In this document: in pieces, positions 55,582-63,534 of the stretch
How positions within the stretch are numbered: the stretch's first letter is position 1
How the letters are laid out: every line of letters starts with the position of its first letter
NCBI RefSeq assembly: GCF_016907815.1
Contig: NZ_JAFBCQ010000001.1
Location: 2,480,001 to 2,544,000, forward strand
Source of the DNA: Microbacterium aurum
GTDB lineage: Bacteria > Actinomycetota > Actinomycetes > Actinomycetales > Microbacteriaceae
Reading direction: 5' to 3'
DNA: 64,000 nucleotides
Made by a program: the position numbers and the translations under genes
Notes under the pieces: model-generated
What the model was told of the DNA's origin: nothing
The model's database searches: none
What the model saw: the letters and a program-made list of their open reading frames with translations, nothing else

Positions 55582-57120
55582 TCAAGGTCGATGGGCGTGC
55601 TGTTTCGCGTCGACGTACCGCGCCATGTGGGATCCGGATCGCTCGGCATGCTGAGCGAGGGTCTTCGGCGAATACCCGAGCAAATCGGAAAGCGACGCTA
55701 CGTCGATGAGTGCGGTGAGCTGTTTCAAGGTCGTGTTCCGGGTGCGCTGCGGGTCGATACCCAGCGTGTTGAGCCGCTGCTGCAGGGTGGGAACTGACAG
55801 GTGCCGGCCGGCACGGTAACCCGGGAACAGCCAGTCGGTGCCGGTGTTCGTGGTCATTCCGTCGCGGTCCTCGAGCTGTCGCCAGAACATGGGCGCGAGA
55901 GGTTCGGGGATCTCGCTCACGTTCACACCGAGCCGGATGAACATGCCGTCCGGGCGTAGCTCGAGCTGATCCGCTGTGAGTCTGACGATGCGGGTGAGCG
56001 GTGTCGCCCAAAGGAGGTGGATGAGTGCGGCGACTCTGGTGCTGAGCGCGACTTGTTCGAACTCGACCGCGTTGCGGATCGCTTGGATGCGCTGCGCCTG
56101 CGTGAGTGTGGGCAGGGTGATCGCCTTGCGCGGCGGGACGTAGAGCTTCCGTGATCCGCCACGACCGCGCGCGAACCAGCCGATGAAGTGCTTGATTTGG
56201 AAACGTGTCGTGACCGCACCATCCAGGTAGGCGTCGATGTCTTCCTGGTGGAATGTGGCGACGGTTCGCTCCCGGGCCTGTTCGACCCAGATGAGGAACT
56301 TGCCAGCCTCAGTGATCTGCTGTCGTGCGTTCCGGCAGGCGATGTCCATGTTCGCGACGCCGACGCGCTCACGTAGCCGGTTCAGGTGATGCCACCGGGC
56401 GTACTGCTCGATGATCGACGCCACGTCAGGATGGGGCTGCAGCTCACGTAGGCGGGCGTCGACCCAGCCTTCGAAGATCGCCAGGTGCCGATCCGCGGGG
56501 GCGACCATGAGGCGGTTGTGGATGAGGATTTCACGAAGGTGCTCCACCGAATGCCCGCGCGGCAATGCGTTGAACGCCTCCGGGGTGAGGTCGAGTTCTC
56601 TGTCGCCGATCTTCCTGAGCAACTCGTGGGCCTTCTCGCCTCGCATCCAGGTGTAGATGCTCTCAGGCCGTGTTGACTCGACGAACACTTGGATCAGTCG
56701 TTTGATGCGTAGATCTGGGGGAGTGGTGGGCTTGAGGAGCTCGGTCAGGTCGGCCTCGATGACGCAGCGGGCACATTGGCCGTTGCGGAACCGCTCGGCT
56801 TCGACGCCGCACCTGCCGCAGGTCATGTTGGTCGTGATGCCGGCGCAGTCTCGGCAGATCGGCTTGGCGTGCTCGTCGCGGCCCGGGAGCAGGCGGTCGT
56901 CGCCGCAGCCCGCGCACACCCCGTACGTGTGGGCCGCTTCCCTGAAGCAGATGCCGCAGATCGCTCCATCCGGCCAGCGGACGCGAATCTTGGCGCTCAT
57001 GCGCCCGCACCGGTCGCAGTGCTTCTCGCCCTCGGATCGTGGTCGCCCGCGTGGCTCCGGCGGTGTGAGCGAGTTCAACGTAGCCGGCCGGACGCGGCCG
57101 TACTCGCGGGGTCTAGCCAT
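55582..57120 (-). CDS. Zinc-ribbon protein with degenerate tyrosine-recombinase fold
   Basis: A 512-residue protein. The N-terminal 120 residues carry six CxxC pairs (35-38, 55-58, 69-72, 89-92, 101-104, 116-119), enough for three zinc ribbons. The C-terminal half has the layout of a tyrosine recombinase: LLWATPLTRIVRLTADQL where box I has its Arg, DWLFPGYRAGRHLSVPTLQQRL, then LSDLLGYSPKTLAQHA and a final Tyr502 in MARYVD. The HxxR is replaced by RTRNTT and LGH by LGY, so it is probably catalytically weak or dead. It overlaps the HTH gene by 8 bases. Such proteins are sometimes labelled Fis-like regulators; I regard it as an accessory recombinase. Confidence 0.75.
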   Translation of the reverse strand: MARPREYGRVRPATLNSLTPPEPRGRPRSEGEKHCDRCGRMSAKIRVRWPDGAICGICFREAAHTYGVCAGCGDDRLLPGRDEHAKPICRDCAGITTNMTCGRCGVEAERFRNGQCARCVIEADLTELLKPTTPPDLRIKRLIQVFVESTRPESIYTWMRGEKAHELLRKIGDRELDLTPEAFNALPRGHSVEHLREILIHNRLMVAPADRHLAIFEGWVDARLRELQPHPDVASIIEQYARWHHLNRLRERVGVANMDIACRNARQQITEAGKFLIWVEQARERTVATFHQEDIDAYLDGAVTTRFQIKHFIGWFARGRGGSRKLYVPPRKAITLPTLTQAQRIQAIRNAVEFEQVALSTRVAALIHLLWATPLTRIVRLTADQLELRPDGMFIRLGVNVSEIPEPLAPMFWRQLEDRDGMTTNTGTDWLFPGYRAGRHLSVPTLQQRLNTLGIDPQRTRNTTLKQLTALIDVASLSDLLGYSPKTLAQHAERSGSHMARYVDAKQHAHRP

Positions 57121-57454
57121 CGTCTCGGGTGACGCGGGCGCGGACGGGCCGGTAGTTGCGCAGGTCGGGAACGCCTGGATCGCCGTTCGCGACGCGCTTC
57201 TGGCGGATGGTGCGGGCGTCTGCCGCGGTGAAGGTCACTAGATCGTTCACCTCGCAATGCAGGATGTCGCACAGCGCCACGAGAACCTTGAACGCGATCC
57301 GTTCCGGGTCCTGTGCCACCAAGCGGTAGACCTGCGAGGCCGACAATGTGATTCCTCGCTCGCGAAGCGGTTCGACGAGCTGGGTGCTGCTGGTGATGTG
57401 CTGTCTGGCCATCAGCTCGCGGATTCGCCACTGGTACTCGATCTCGCGTCTCAT
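57113..57454 (-). CDS. Small helix-turn-helix protein of the recombinase operon
   Basis: A 113-residue protein with an XRE-like helix-turn-helix in residues about 10-75 (SSTQLVEPLRERGITLSASQVYRLV, then AFKVLVALCDILHCEVNDLV). The basic C-terminal tail (RTIRQKR, NYRPVRARVTR) could contact DNA. The ATG overlaps the integrase stop (ATGA) and its stop overlaps the zinc-ribbon gene by 8 bases. It probably represses the operon or serves as an excision-control factor; the palindrome upstream of the integrase is a candidate site. Confidence 0.85.
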   Translation of the reverse strand: MRREIEYQWRIRELMARQHITSSTQLVEPLRERGITLSASQVYRLVAQDPERIAFKVLVALCDILHCEVNDLVTFTAADARTIRQKRVANGDPGVPDLRNYRPVRARVTRDDG

Positions 57455-58629
57455 GATGCGCCCCGATTCTTCTTGCGGTTGGGTGGGAGCGGCGGCCGCG
57501 GCGGAAGCCTGAGCTTTCGCTTCGGCAAGGCGACCGCGGTGCCGGTCGCCTCGAGCATCTCCCGGTGCACTCGGGCGAGCTCGGCGATCTGGAAATCGGC
57601 CGCCGGGAGGGTGTAGATCGACGTTGTCGCAGCGTGCTCGTGTCCGAGCTGCATCTGGATGAACTTGATGTCGTACCGATAGGACGTGAGCAGATGCGTC
57701 GCATACGAACGGCGCAGCGAGTGGAAATCGAGTCCCGGAGGAAAGCCAAGCTCGTCGACGCAATCGCTGATCCGTTGCCAGAGGTGGTTCGCCGACACCA
57801 CGCTGCCTGTGTTGGTGGGAAACAGATCAGTGAGCGGTTCGCCGTAGCGGGGGAGGACGTTGTTCGTCCAGTCCTCGGCGACCTCGGCGGCCCACTGCCA
57901 CACCGTCAGCACGTTTCGCGGCTTGAACACCTGGCCGGCCTTCGCCTTCCCGAATCGCACGTGCAGGTTGCCGAAGTCGCCGAAGTAGGGTGTGCGAGCG
58001 TTCGCGGAGAAGTCAACGATCTGCAGCCGCCGGACCTCGGTGACGCGGAGCCCCCACCCGTACGCGATCTTGCAGGCCGCGGCGTCTCTGAGCACCGTCA
58101 GGGCGCCGCTGCGCCCGGACTCGAGCACGCGCACGTACTCCACGTCGAGGAGGTCGAAGAGCTGCTGGAGCTCGTCCTCAGTGAATGCCCGCTTCTCGGG
58201 TTTGGCCTCGTTGGTCTGTGAGTGCGTGATCCGGTTGAATTCGTTGACGACCTGCGAGAAAACCTGGCCGAACATCTGAGCCGAGCGCACGCTCCAGTCG
58301 TACGCCGGGCTCGTCGCGAAGTCGCAGAATGCCTCGATCATGCCCTGATACGCGCGCAGCGTGGACTGTGCCAACCCTCGAACCGAACGAAGATGATCGA
58401 ACCAGTCGGTCGCGTCGCCCACGTTCCACTCCCAGGGGAACTTGCCCGCCGAGTCACACAGGCGGAACACCACCGAACGACTCGTGCGCACGTAGCCTGC
58501 CTTGATGCCGCGCGAGCACAACGACGCCGCCCACGCGTCAAGAACCTCTTCGAGGAAGACGTCAGGGTCTGGAGCAGCCCCGGGAACAGGCAGGAATGAA
58601 AGCGTCCCGCCGCCATCAGAACCCACCAT
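57451..58629 (-). CDS. Tyrosine-type site-specific recombinase
   Basis: A 392-residue integrase. A SAM-like core-binding domain spans about 22-130. The catalytic domain (about 148-350) has all expected residues: Arg195 in GWGLRVTEVRRL, His303 and Arg306 in DFHSLRRSYATHLL, His330 in QLGHEHAATTS, and the nucleophile Tyr339, with Lys228 or Lys230 in the beta hairpin. The C-terminal tail is Pro/Arg/Lys-rich. It is the first gene of the overlapping three-gene operon. Neither a tRNA gene nor a phage structural gene is near, so a Tn554-like transposon is more likely than a prophage. Confidence 0.92.
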   Translation of the reverse strand: MVGSDGGGTLSFLPVPGAAPDPDVFLEEVLDAWAASLCSRGIKAGYVRTSRSVVFRLCDSAGKFPWEWNVGDATDWFDHLRSVRGLAQSTLRAYQGMIEAFCDFATSPAYDWSVRSAQMFGQVFSQVVNEFNRITHSQTNEAKPEKRAFTEDELQQLFDLLDVEYVRVLESGRSGALTVLRDAAACKIAYGWGLRVTEVRRLQIVDFSANARTPYFGDFGNLHVRFGKAKAGQVFKPRNVLTVWQWAAEVAEDWTNNVLPRYGEPLTDLFPTNTGSVVSANHLWQRISDCVDELGFPPGLDFHSLRRSYATHLLTSYRYDIKFIQMQLGHEHAATTSIYTLPAADFQIAELARVHREMLEATGTAVALPKRKLRLPPRPPLPPNRKKNRGAS

Positions 58630-58653
58630 CGGACACCACCGCCTCGCCTGCGA

Positions 58654-58682
58654 ATATTGCAGGATTCCTGCAGAAATCGCAA
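58654..58682 (-). promoter_or_regulatory. Integrase promoter with palindrome between -35 and -10
   Basis: On the minus strand, TTGCGA (58677-58682) and CAATAT (58654-58659) are 17 bases apart. The spacer and part of the -10 contain the palindrome TGCAGGA-A-TCCTGCA (58658-58672). A protein bound to it would occlude RNA polymerase, so it is a candidate operator for the operon's HTH protein. Confidence 0.55.
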
Positions 58683-58844
58683 TGGGTGGATCCGGAAAAC
58701 CAGATCAGAGGGTAAATCCAAAGGGATCGTCACCAGTTGAATTCCGACCGGCGTTGCTGGATGCGTGAGGCGCCCGAGAACGGAGTAATTCCTGGTCAAG
58801 CGCGATTAATGCAAGCGGGGAAGGGGATTAGCCGGTTCTCCAGA

Positions 58845-58860
58845 TCCTGCAATTCCTGCA
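58845..58860. repeat. Tandem TCCTGCA motifs
   Basis: TCCTGCA occurs at 58845-58851 and again at 58854-58860. It is the same half-site as in the palindrome at 58658-58672. These may be further recombinase or HTH-protein binding sites near the element end. Confidence 0.5.
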
Positions 58861-58869
58861 AGTTCTGGA
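58861..58869. repeat. Right copy of the 9-base inverted repeat flanking the island
   Basis: AGTTCTGGA is the inverted copy of TCCAGAACT at 53886-53894, and adjoins the tandem TCCTGCA sites. Confidence 0.3.
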
Positions 58870-58883
58870 TTTACTGAGCTGAC

Positions 58884-58897
58884 ATAATGTGCATTAT
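58884..58897. repeat. AT-rich palindrome, possible attachment site or operator
   Basis: ATAATG and CATTAT flank a TG centre, and the surrounding GCTGA and CAGC extend the symmetry imperfectly. It lies where the AT-rich island meets the GC-rich chromosome. Confidence 0.45.
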
Positions 58898-59017
58898 CAG
58901 CGTTACCCACCTGCGTCGCATCATGTGGGACGACGGCATCGCGTGAGGATCACCCACCGCCATCGGGCGCCTCCGATCGGCCCGTCGATGTCGGAGGCCC
59001 TCGTCACAATGGGTGGT

Positions 59018-60325
59018 ATGGAAGAGGTGTTCGCGTCGGTCCCGAGCAGTGATGGTGACATCGCCGTGCTCGCGGAGATCGTCGCGGATGTCGAGGCGGT
59101 GCAGGCGCAGCTGACGGCCGCGCAAGTCGCCGAGATGCGCGCGCTCGCGCGTGCGGGCCGGCTCGCGGAGAAGCAGGCCGCCGGCTCCCGCGACACGGTG
59201 CGGGTGCATGACATGGCGTTGCGGTCGATCGCGGCGGAGCTCGGCGGGGCCGCGCGGGTCACCGATCGGACGATGCAGACCCGGATCGGTGAGGCCCGCC
59301 TGATCGTGGAGGGATACCCGGCCGCTCTCGCGGCGTGGGAGGCCGGGCGGATCACCCGCGGACACGTCCGCGCGATCGTCGACGCCGGAACGGTCGTCCC
59401 GGTGTCACGGCGCGGCGAGTACGAAGCCGCAGCAATCGAACGGTGCCTGCACGACACCCCGAACCGTGTCCGCCCCGGGCTGGAGATCCTCGCCGAACGC
59501 ACCGCGGAACGCTCCTTCACCGACCGTCACCGGGACGCCGCGACCGGCCGGAAAGTCCGCCTCATCCCCGGACGGGACGGCATGTCCACGGTCATCGCCG
59601 ACGTCCCCACCGTCATCGGCGACGGCATCCTCGACCGCCTCACCCAGCAAGCACAGACCATCATCGACACCCGCGACCACACCGGTCTCGATCCGGATGC
59701 GCGGGACCGCCGCAGCATCGACGAGGTCCGAGCCGACGTGTTCGCCGACCTCCTCCTCGCCGGCGCCCCCGCCCTCGACCCGACCGCGACCGGCGACGCC
59801 CCCGGAACCCTCGGCACCATCCGCGCGCACGTGCAGGTCATCGTCCCCGCCCTCACCCTCCTCGGCGCCGACGACGGACCCGCCGACCTCGTCGGACGCT
59901 CCCCCATCGACGCCGACACCGCACGCTGCCTCGCCGCGAACACCCCCACCTGGGCGCGCATACTCACCGAACCCGTCGACGGCACCGTCCTCGCCGTCGA
60001 CCGCTACCGCACCCCCTGGCCCCAACGCCGCTTCCTCCAAGCCCGCGACCAGCACTGCCGATGGCCCGGATGCCGGCGCGCCGCCATCCGCTGCGAAATC
60101 GACCACACCATCGACGCCGCCAAAGGCGGCCCCACCGCCCTATGGAACCTCGCCCACCTCTGCCAACGACACCACTCGATGAAGCAGTTCACACCCTGGA
60201 AAGTCCGACAACTGTCGGGTGGGGTCCTGGAATGGACCTCGCCGACCGGACGGATCTACCGCGAAGACGCCCCCGCACCACCCGTCGCCTTCATCCCGGC
60301 ATACACCGGCGACGCACCCTTCTGA
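59018..60325 (+). CDS. DUF222/HNH endonuclease-domain protein (13E12-like)
   Basis: A protein of about 435 residues. The N-terminal DUF222 region (about 10-330) is helical. The C-terminal HNH nuclease has CRWPGC, then CEIDHTIDAAKGGP and LWNLAHLCQRHH, giving the HNH residues and a zinc Cys set. This is the REP13E12-type family that occurs in many copies in actinobacteria; a 13E12 repeat is the integration site of phage phiRv1 in M. tuberculosis. The start is uncertain: ATG 58988, 59009 and 59018 are in frame, and 59018 gives MEEVFASVPSSDG. Whether it cuts DNA in the cell is unknown. Confidence 0.88.
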   Translation: MEEVFASVPSSDGDIAVLAEIVADVEAVQAQLTAAQVAEMRALARAGRLAEKQAAGSRDTVRVHDMALRSIAAELGGAARVTDRTMQTRIGEARLIVEGYPAALAAWEAGRITRGHVRAIVDAGTVVPVSRRGEYEAAAIERCLHDTPNRVRPGLEILAERTAERSFTDRHRDAATGRKVRLIPGRDGMSTVIADVPTVIGDGILDRLTQQAQTIIDTRDHTGLDPDARDRRSIDEVRADVFADLLLAGAPALDPTATGDAPGTLGTIRAHVQVIVPALTLLGADDGPADLVGRSPIDADTARCLAANTPTWARILTEPVDGTVLAVDRYRTPWPQRRFLQARDQHCRWPGCRRAAIRCEIDHTIDAAKGGPTALWNLAHLCQRHHSMKQFTPWKVRQLSGGVLEWTSPTGRIYREDAPAPPVAFIPAYTGDAPF

Positions 60326-60415
60326 CCCGACGACCCGGCGCGCCACAGGAACGCATCGCCGCGCATACGCGACGCAGTCGCCGCAGTTCACTCGCCGAAG
60401 TTCGGCCCCGGACGT

Positions 60416-61090
60416 TCAGCCGTCGAACTCCGCCGACAGCACCAACGTGGTGTGATTGACGTTGCAGGCGACGGTGACGCGCCCGAGTGCGTCCTCAGTG
60501 CCGGCCATCGATTGACCCGGGACGCGGTCCGTCTCGGTGAGCGCCGTGGACATGCTCTCCAACTCGACCCGGATGCCGGAGGTCGACCCCGCGGCGAGCT
60601 CAGCCAACTCCTGCGTCGCGGCATCCACACGCGTCCGCCACTCCGTCTCATCGAACGCTCCGTAGTGGACGAACCCAGAGTCCGCGTTCGTCAGGGCGCT
60701 GTACACGTCCGCGAACGCCGTACAGTCGGCCTCGAGGGCACGGTCGTAGGCGAACTCCTCCGTGGAGAACGTCGGAGTCGCCGACCATGCCGTCTCCCCC
60801 GTCACCATGACGCTCAAGGTCTCACCGGTGGCGGGAAGGATCGGCCACGCCAGCTCCACCGGCTCGCCGCAGGTGCCGCCCAGCGGCGACTGGCGCAACG
60901 CCATCGAGTCCCCCAGTTCGACGGAGAACGGGTCGCTGCCGTCGCACTCGAAGGAGATGACGATCGATTTCGCGTCGTCCGGAATCGGGAACGCGACACC
61001 CGGGAACCCCGCCGACCCGACGCCGCTTACCCGGTCGGTCTCCGCTGCGACGGGCGCGGCGGTCTCCTGCCCACGCCGTTCCCGTCCGGG
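60416..61090 (-). pseudogene. 5'-truncated gene for a secreted or lipoprotein-like protein
   Basis: An open frame of about 225 codons with protein-like composition (segments such as DAKSIVISFECDGSDPFSVELGDSM and ADCTAFADVYSALTNADSGF) and paired Cys, as in exported proteins. No ATG, GTG or TTG lies in frame between the start of the plausible protein (near 61070) and the opposite-strand AEC gene; only internal Met codons occur. The signal peptide and start therefore appear lost, with the upstream DNA now occupied by the AEC promoter. I do not recognise the family. An unusual start codon is the alternative. Confidence 0.5.
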
Positions 61091-61100
61091 CCGAACGCAA

Positions 61101-61106
61101 TAGGCT
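61101..61106 (+). promoter_or_regulatory. Candidate -10 element of the AEC transporter gene (leaderless type)
   Basis: TAGGCT lies 6 bases before ATG 61113. The hexamer and the next six bases, CGAAGG, are identical to those before the gene at 46905. Confidence 0.5.
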
Positions 61107-61112
61107 CGAAGG

Positions 61113-62033
61113 ATGCTGGACACGCTCACCGGGTTCGTCGTGGTGGGCGTCGCGATCGCACTGGGCTGGATCCTCGGACGCATCGATCTGCTGGGTCCGC
61201 ACGCGCGGCACGTGCTCAGCCGCCTCACCTTCTTCGTCCTCTCGCCGTGCCTGCTCTTCGTCGTGCTCGCGCAGGCCGACGTGCACACCCTCTTCTCCGC
61301 GCTCCTGCCCGTCTCCGCGATCGCAGCCGTCGCCGTGTTCATCGTCTACGCCGTCGTCGCCCGCTTCGTCTGGCGCCGGGGCGTCGCCGAGACCCTCATC
61401 GGAACACTGTCGGCGGGCCAGGTCAACTCCAACAACATCGGCATCCCCCTCTCGCTCTACCTGCTCGGCAGCGCCGCGTACCCCGCCCCGGTGATCCTGC
61501 TGCAGCTGCTCGTGTTTACCCCGGTCACGATGGCGATCTTCGAGGCGGTCACCAGCGGACAGCGCCGCGCGATTCCGATCCTTCGGCGCACCGTCACCAA
61601 CCCGATCGTCGTCGGCTCCGTGCTCGGCGTCCTCGTCTCCCTCTCCGGCATCCGCCTCCCGCCGATCGCCCTCGATCCGCTCCAGCTCATCGCCGACGCC
61701 TGCGTGCCCGTGCTGCTGATCAGCTACGGCATCTCGCTGCACGGTCAGCGCATCCTCGGCCCCTCCGGGCGACGCCGCGACATCCTGCTCGCGTCGGCGC
61801 TCAAGCTCGCGGCCATGCCCCTCGTCGCCTGGGTCGTCGCCGCGTTCGTCTTCCACCTCTCGCCGCACGATGTCCTCATCGTCACGGTGCTCGCCGCGCT
61901 GCCGACCGCGCAGAACGTCTTCAACTACGCACAGCGCTTCGACGTCGGCGAGACGATCGCCCGCGACACCGTCTTCCTCACCACCGTCGGCTGCGTCCCG
62001 GTCCTCCTCCTGATCGTCACCCTGCTCGGGTGA
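61113..62033 (+). CDS. AEC-family (auxin efflux carrier-like) transporter
   Basis: A 306-residue membrane protein with about ten helices in two inverted halves. The first-half unwound helix motif is AGQVNSNNIGIPLSLYLLG and the second-half counterpart is in ALPTAQNVFNYAQRFD, both typical of the AEC family. Bacterial members carry dicarboxylates such as malate or malonate. No enzyme gene is adjacent to point to the substrate. Confidence 0.9.
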   Translation: MLDTLTGFVVVGVAIALGWILGRIDLLGPHARHVLSRLTFFVLSPCLLFVVLAQADVHTLFSALLPVSAIAAVAVFIVYAVVARFVWRRGVAETLIGTLSAGQVNSNNIGIPLSLYLLGSAAYPAPVILLQLLVFTPVTMAIFEAVTSGQRRAIPILRRTVTNPIVVGSVLGVLVSLSGIRLPPIALDPLQLIADACVPVLLISYGISLHGQRILGPSGRRRDILLASALKLAAMPLVAWVVAAFVFHLSPHDVLIVTVLAALPTAQNVFNYAQRFDVGETIARDTVFLTTVGCVPVLLLIVTLLG

Positions 62034-62142
62034 CCGCGGCGGGCCACTCCCCCCGCGTCCGGCCTCAATCCGCGTGGCGCGAGCGCATCGGCGCTACTCT
62101 GGATGTACTCCTTCACAGGAATCGACCAGAAAGGGCGACATC

Positions 62143-62694
62143 ATGACCGCTGAACCCTCCCTCGAGAAGACCGCCACCAACGGCATCCGGATCGCTCTCG
62201 GTATCGGTGGCGTGCTCTCCGTCATCCTCGGCATCCTCATCGTGGTCTGGCCCGGCAAGACGGCGATGGTCGTGACCGCGATCATCGCGATCTACGCGAT
62301 CATCGCCGGACTCGTGTACGCCGGTCTCGGCATCTTCAGCAAGCAAAGCGGCGTCTGGTCGCGCATCGGGCACATCGTGCTCGGCGTGCTGTTCGTCATC
62401 GCCGGCATCGTGGCCTTCTCGAACCTCGGCCTCACCGCCGTCGCGCTGGCCACGTTCCTCGGCATCCTCGTCGGCATCATGTGGATCATCGAGGGTGTCG
62501 TGGCACTGTCGACCCTCGGCGACGCCCCCTCCAAGGGATGGACGGTCTTCTTCGCCATCATCTCGATCATCGCCGGCGTTGTGCTGCTCTTCTCGCCGCT
62601 GTGGGGCGCCGTCGTCCTGTGGTGGCTGCTGGGCATCTGGGCGATCGTCCTCGGCATCATCCAGATCTTCCGCGCCTTCTCGTTCGGCAAGTAA
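62143..62694 (+). CDS. HdeD/DUF308-family membrane protein
   Basis: A 183-residue protein with six predicted membrane helices in three pairs, the HdeD-like layout (repeated GGVLSVILGILIVVWPG, GVLFVIAGIVAF and IISIIAGVVLLFSPLWG). ATG 62143 follows AAAGGG. Family members are linked to acid or envelope stress in enterobacteria, but the role in actinobacteria is unknown. It ends just before a strong terminator. Confidence 0.9.
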   Translation: MTAEPSLEKTATNGIRIALGIGGVLSVILGILIVVWPGKTAMVVTAIIAIYAIIAGLVYAGLGIFSKQSGVWSRIGHIVLGVLFVIAGIVAFSNLGLTAVALATFLGILVGIMWIIEGVVALSTLGDAPSKGWTVFFAIISIIAGVVLLFSPLWGAVVLWWLLGIWAIVLGIIQIFRAFSFGK

Positions 62695-62703
62695 GACGCA
62701 CAT

Positions 62704-62748
62704 CAACACGGCGCCCCGCGACCTTTTCGGTCGCGGGGCGCTGTGTTG
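62704..62748. terminator. Strong bidirectional terminator
   Basis: Perfect 13-base arms GCGCCCCGCGACC (62711-62723) and GGTCGCGGGGCGC (62729-62741) with a TTTTC loop; outer CAACAC/GTGTTG pairs extend the stem. It lies between two converging genes and should stop transcription from both sides. Confidence 0.88.
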
Positions 62749-62769
62749 GTGTGGGCGGATGCCGGGGAC

Positions 62770-63534
62770 TCACTCCCCGCCGAACGAACTCACGTCGCCG
62801 ACGAGACGCGTGTTGTCGGCCGGGATCGGCTCGACCGCCGCGAGAGCGACCTCCGCCGCGAACTCCGACACGTTGTAGAGCTTGCCGGCCGACTCCCGGC
62901 GCCCCGCGATCGCGCCGGGATTGGCGCGCTCGAGCAGCGTAGCGGTGATGGTGCCCTCGATCATGTCACCGGAGACGACGACGAACCCGACGCCCTGCTC
63001 GGCCAGCGCCGGGATGCGCTCGCGCAGCGCGTCCTCGCCGGCACGCTTGGACAGCGCGACCGGCTCGTACTCCGGCATCGTCGGGGTCGTGCGGATGAAG
63101 TGCGCCTGGTGGCTCGTGACGAACACGACGCGCCCGCCGTCGGGAAGGAGGGGAAGCGCGGCGTCGAGGACGTTCAGCTGCGCGTCGCGGTTGAGCACGA
63201 GGGCGTAGTCCTCCCCCATGCCGCTCTCCATGCCGCCGGACGCGTTCAGCACGAGCAGGTCGAGGGAGCCGAAGGTCTCCTCCACGGCCGCCATCATGGC
63301 GGCGACCGACGCCTCGTCGGTGAGGTCGGCGCCCACGACGAGCACCTCGACGCCCAGCTCTCGCAGCTGTGCGGCGAGCTTCTCGGCCCGCGGCGCCTTG
63401 TTGCGGAAGTTGATGACGACGTTCGCCCCGCCCTCGGCCAGGTAGCGCGCCGTGTCGGCGCCGATGCCGCGCGAGGAGCCGGTGACGAGCGCCGTCCTTC
63501 CGGTGAGAGTTCCGGCGGGAATGGGCTGGGTCAT
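62770..63534 (-). CDS. SDR-family protein with altered catalytic motif
   Basis: A 254-residue Rossmann-fold short-chain dehydrogenase/reductase. The cofactor loop TGSSRGIGADTA, the NADP-type NFRNKAPRAE, the NASGG motif and the Ser in VFVTSHQAHF are present. In the YxxxK motif the position four before the Lys is Val (VALSK), so the catalytic Tyr is absent; a Tyr lies three residues earlier (EYEPVALSK). The start ATG 63534 follows AGGAGA; the longer frame has no ribosome site. The substrate is unknown, and the enzyme may have an atypical mechanism. Confidence 0.88.
   Translation of the reverse strand: MTQPIPAGTLTGRTALVTGSSRGIGADTARYLAEGGANVVINFRNKAPRAEKLAAQLRELGVEVLVVGADLTDEASVAAMMAAVEETFGSLDLLVLNASGGMESGMGEDYALVLNRDAQLNVLDAALPLLPDGGRVVFVTSHQAHFIRTTPTMPEYEPVALSKRAGEDALRERIPALAEQGVGFVVVSGDMIEGTITATLLERANPGAIAGRRESAGKLYNVSEFAAEVALAAVEPIPADNTRLVGDVSSFGGE

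Larger units (their letters stand above)
58630..59017. other. AT-rich intergenic region at the right edge of the putative island
   Basis: About 390 bases without a convincing gene. It holds the integrase promoter with a palindrome (58654-58682), tandem TCCTGCA motifs (58845-58851 and 58854-58860), the AGTTCTGGA repeat (58861-58869) and a palindrome ATAATG-TG-CATTAT (58884-58897). GC-rich sequence resumes at about 58910. Confidence 0.7.

Noticed and set aside
55582..58629. Prophage
   Set aside because: Only recombinase-type genes are present; there are no capsid, tail, terminase, holin or lysis genes, and no tRNA attachment site.
55582..58629. RIT element (three recombinases in a row)
   Set aside because: Only one protein has an intact tyrosine recombinase site; the middle gene is a small HTH protein and the third is degenerate with zinc ribbons.
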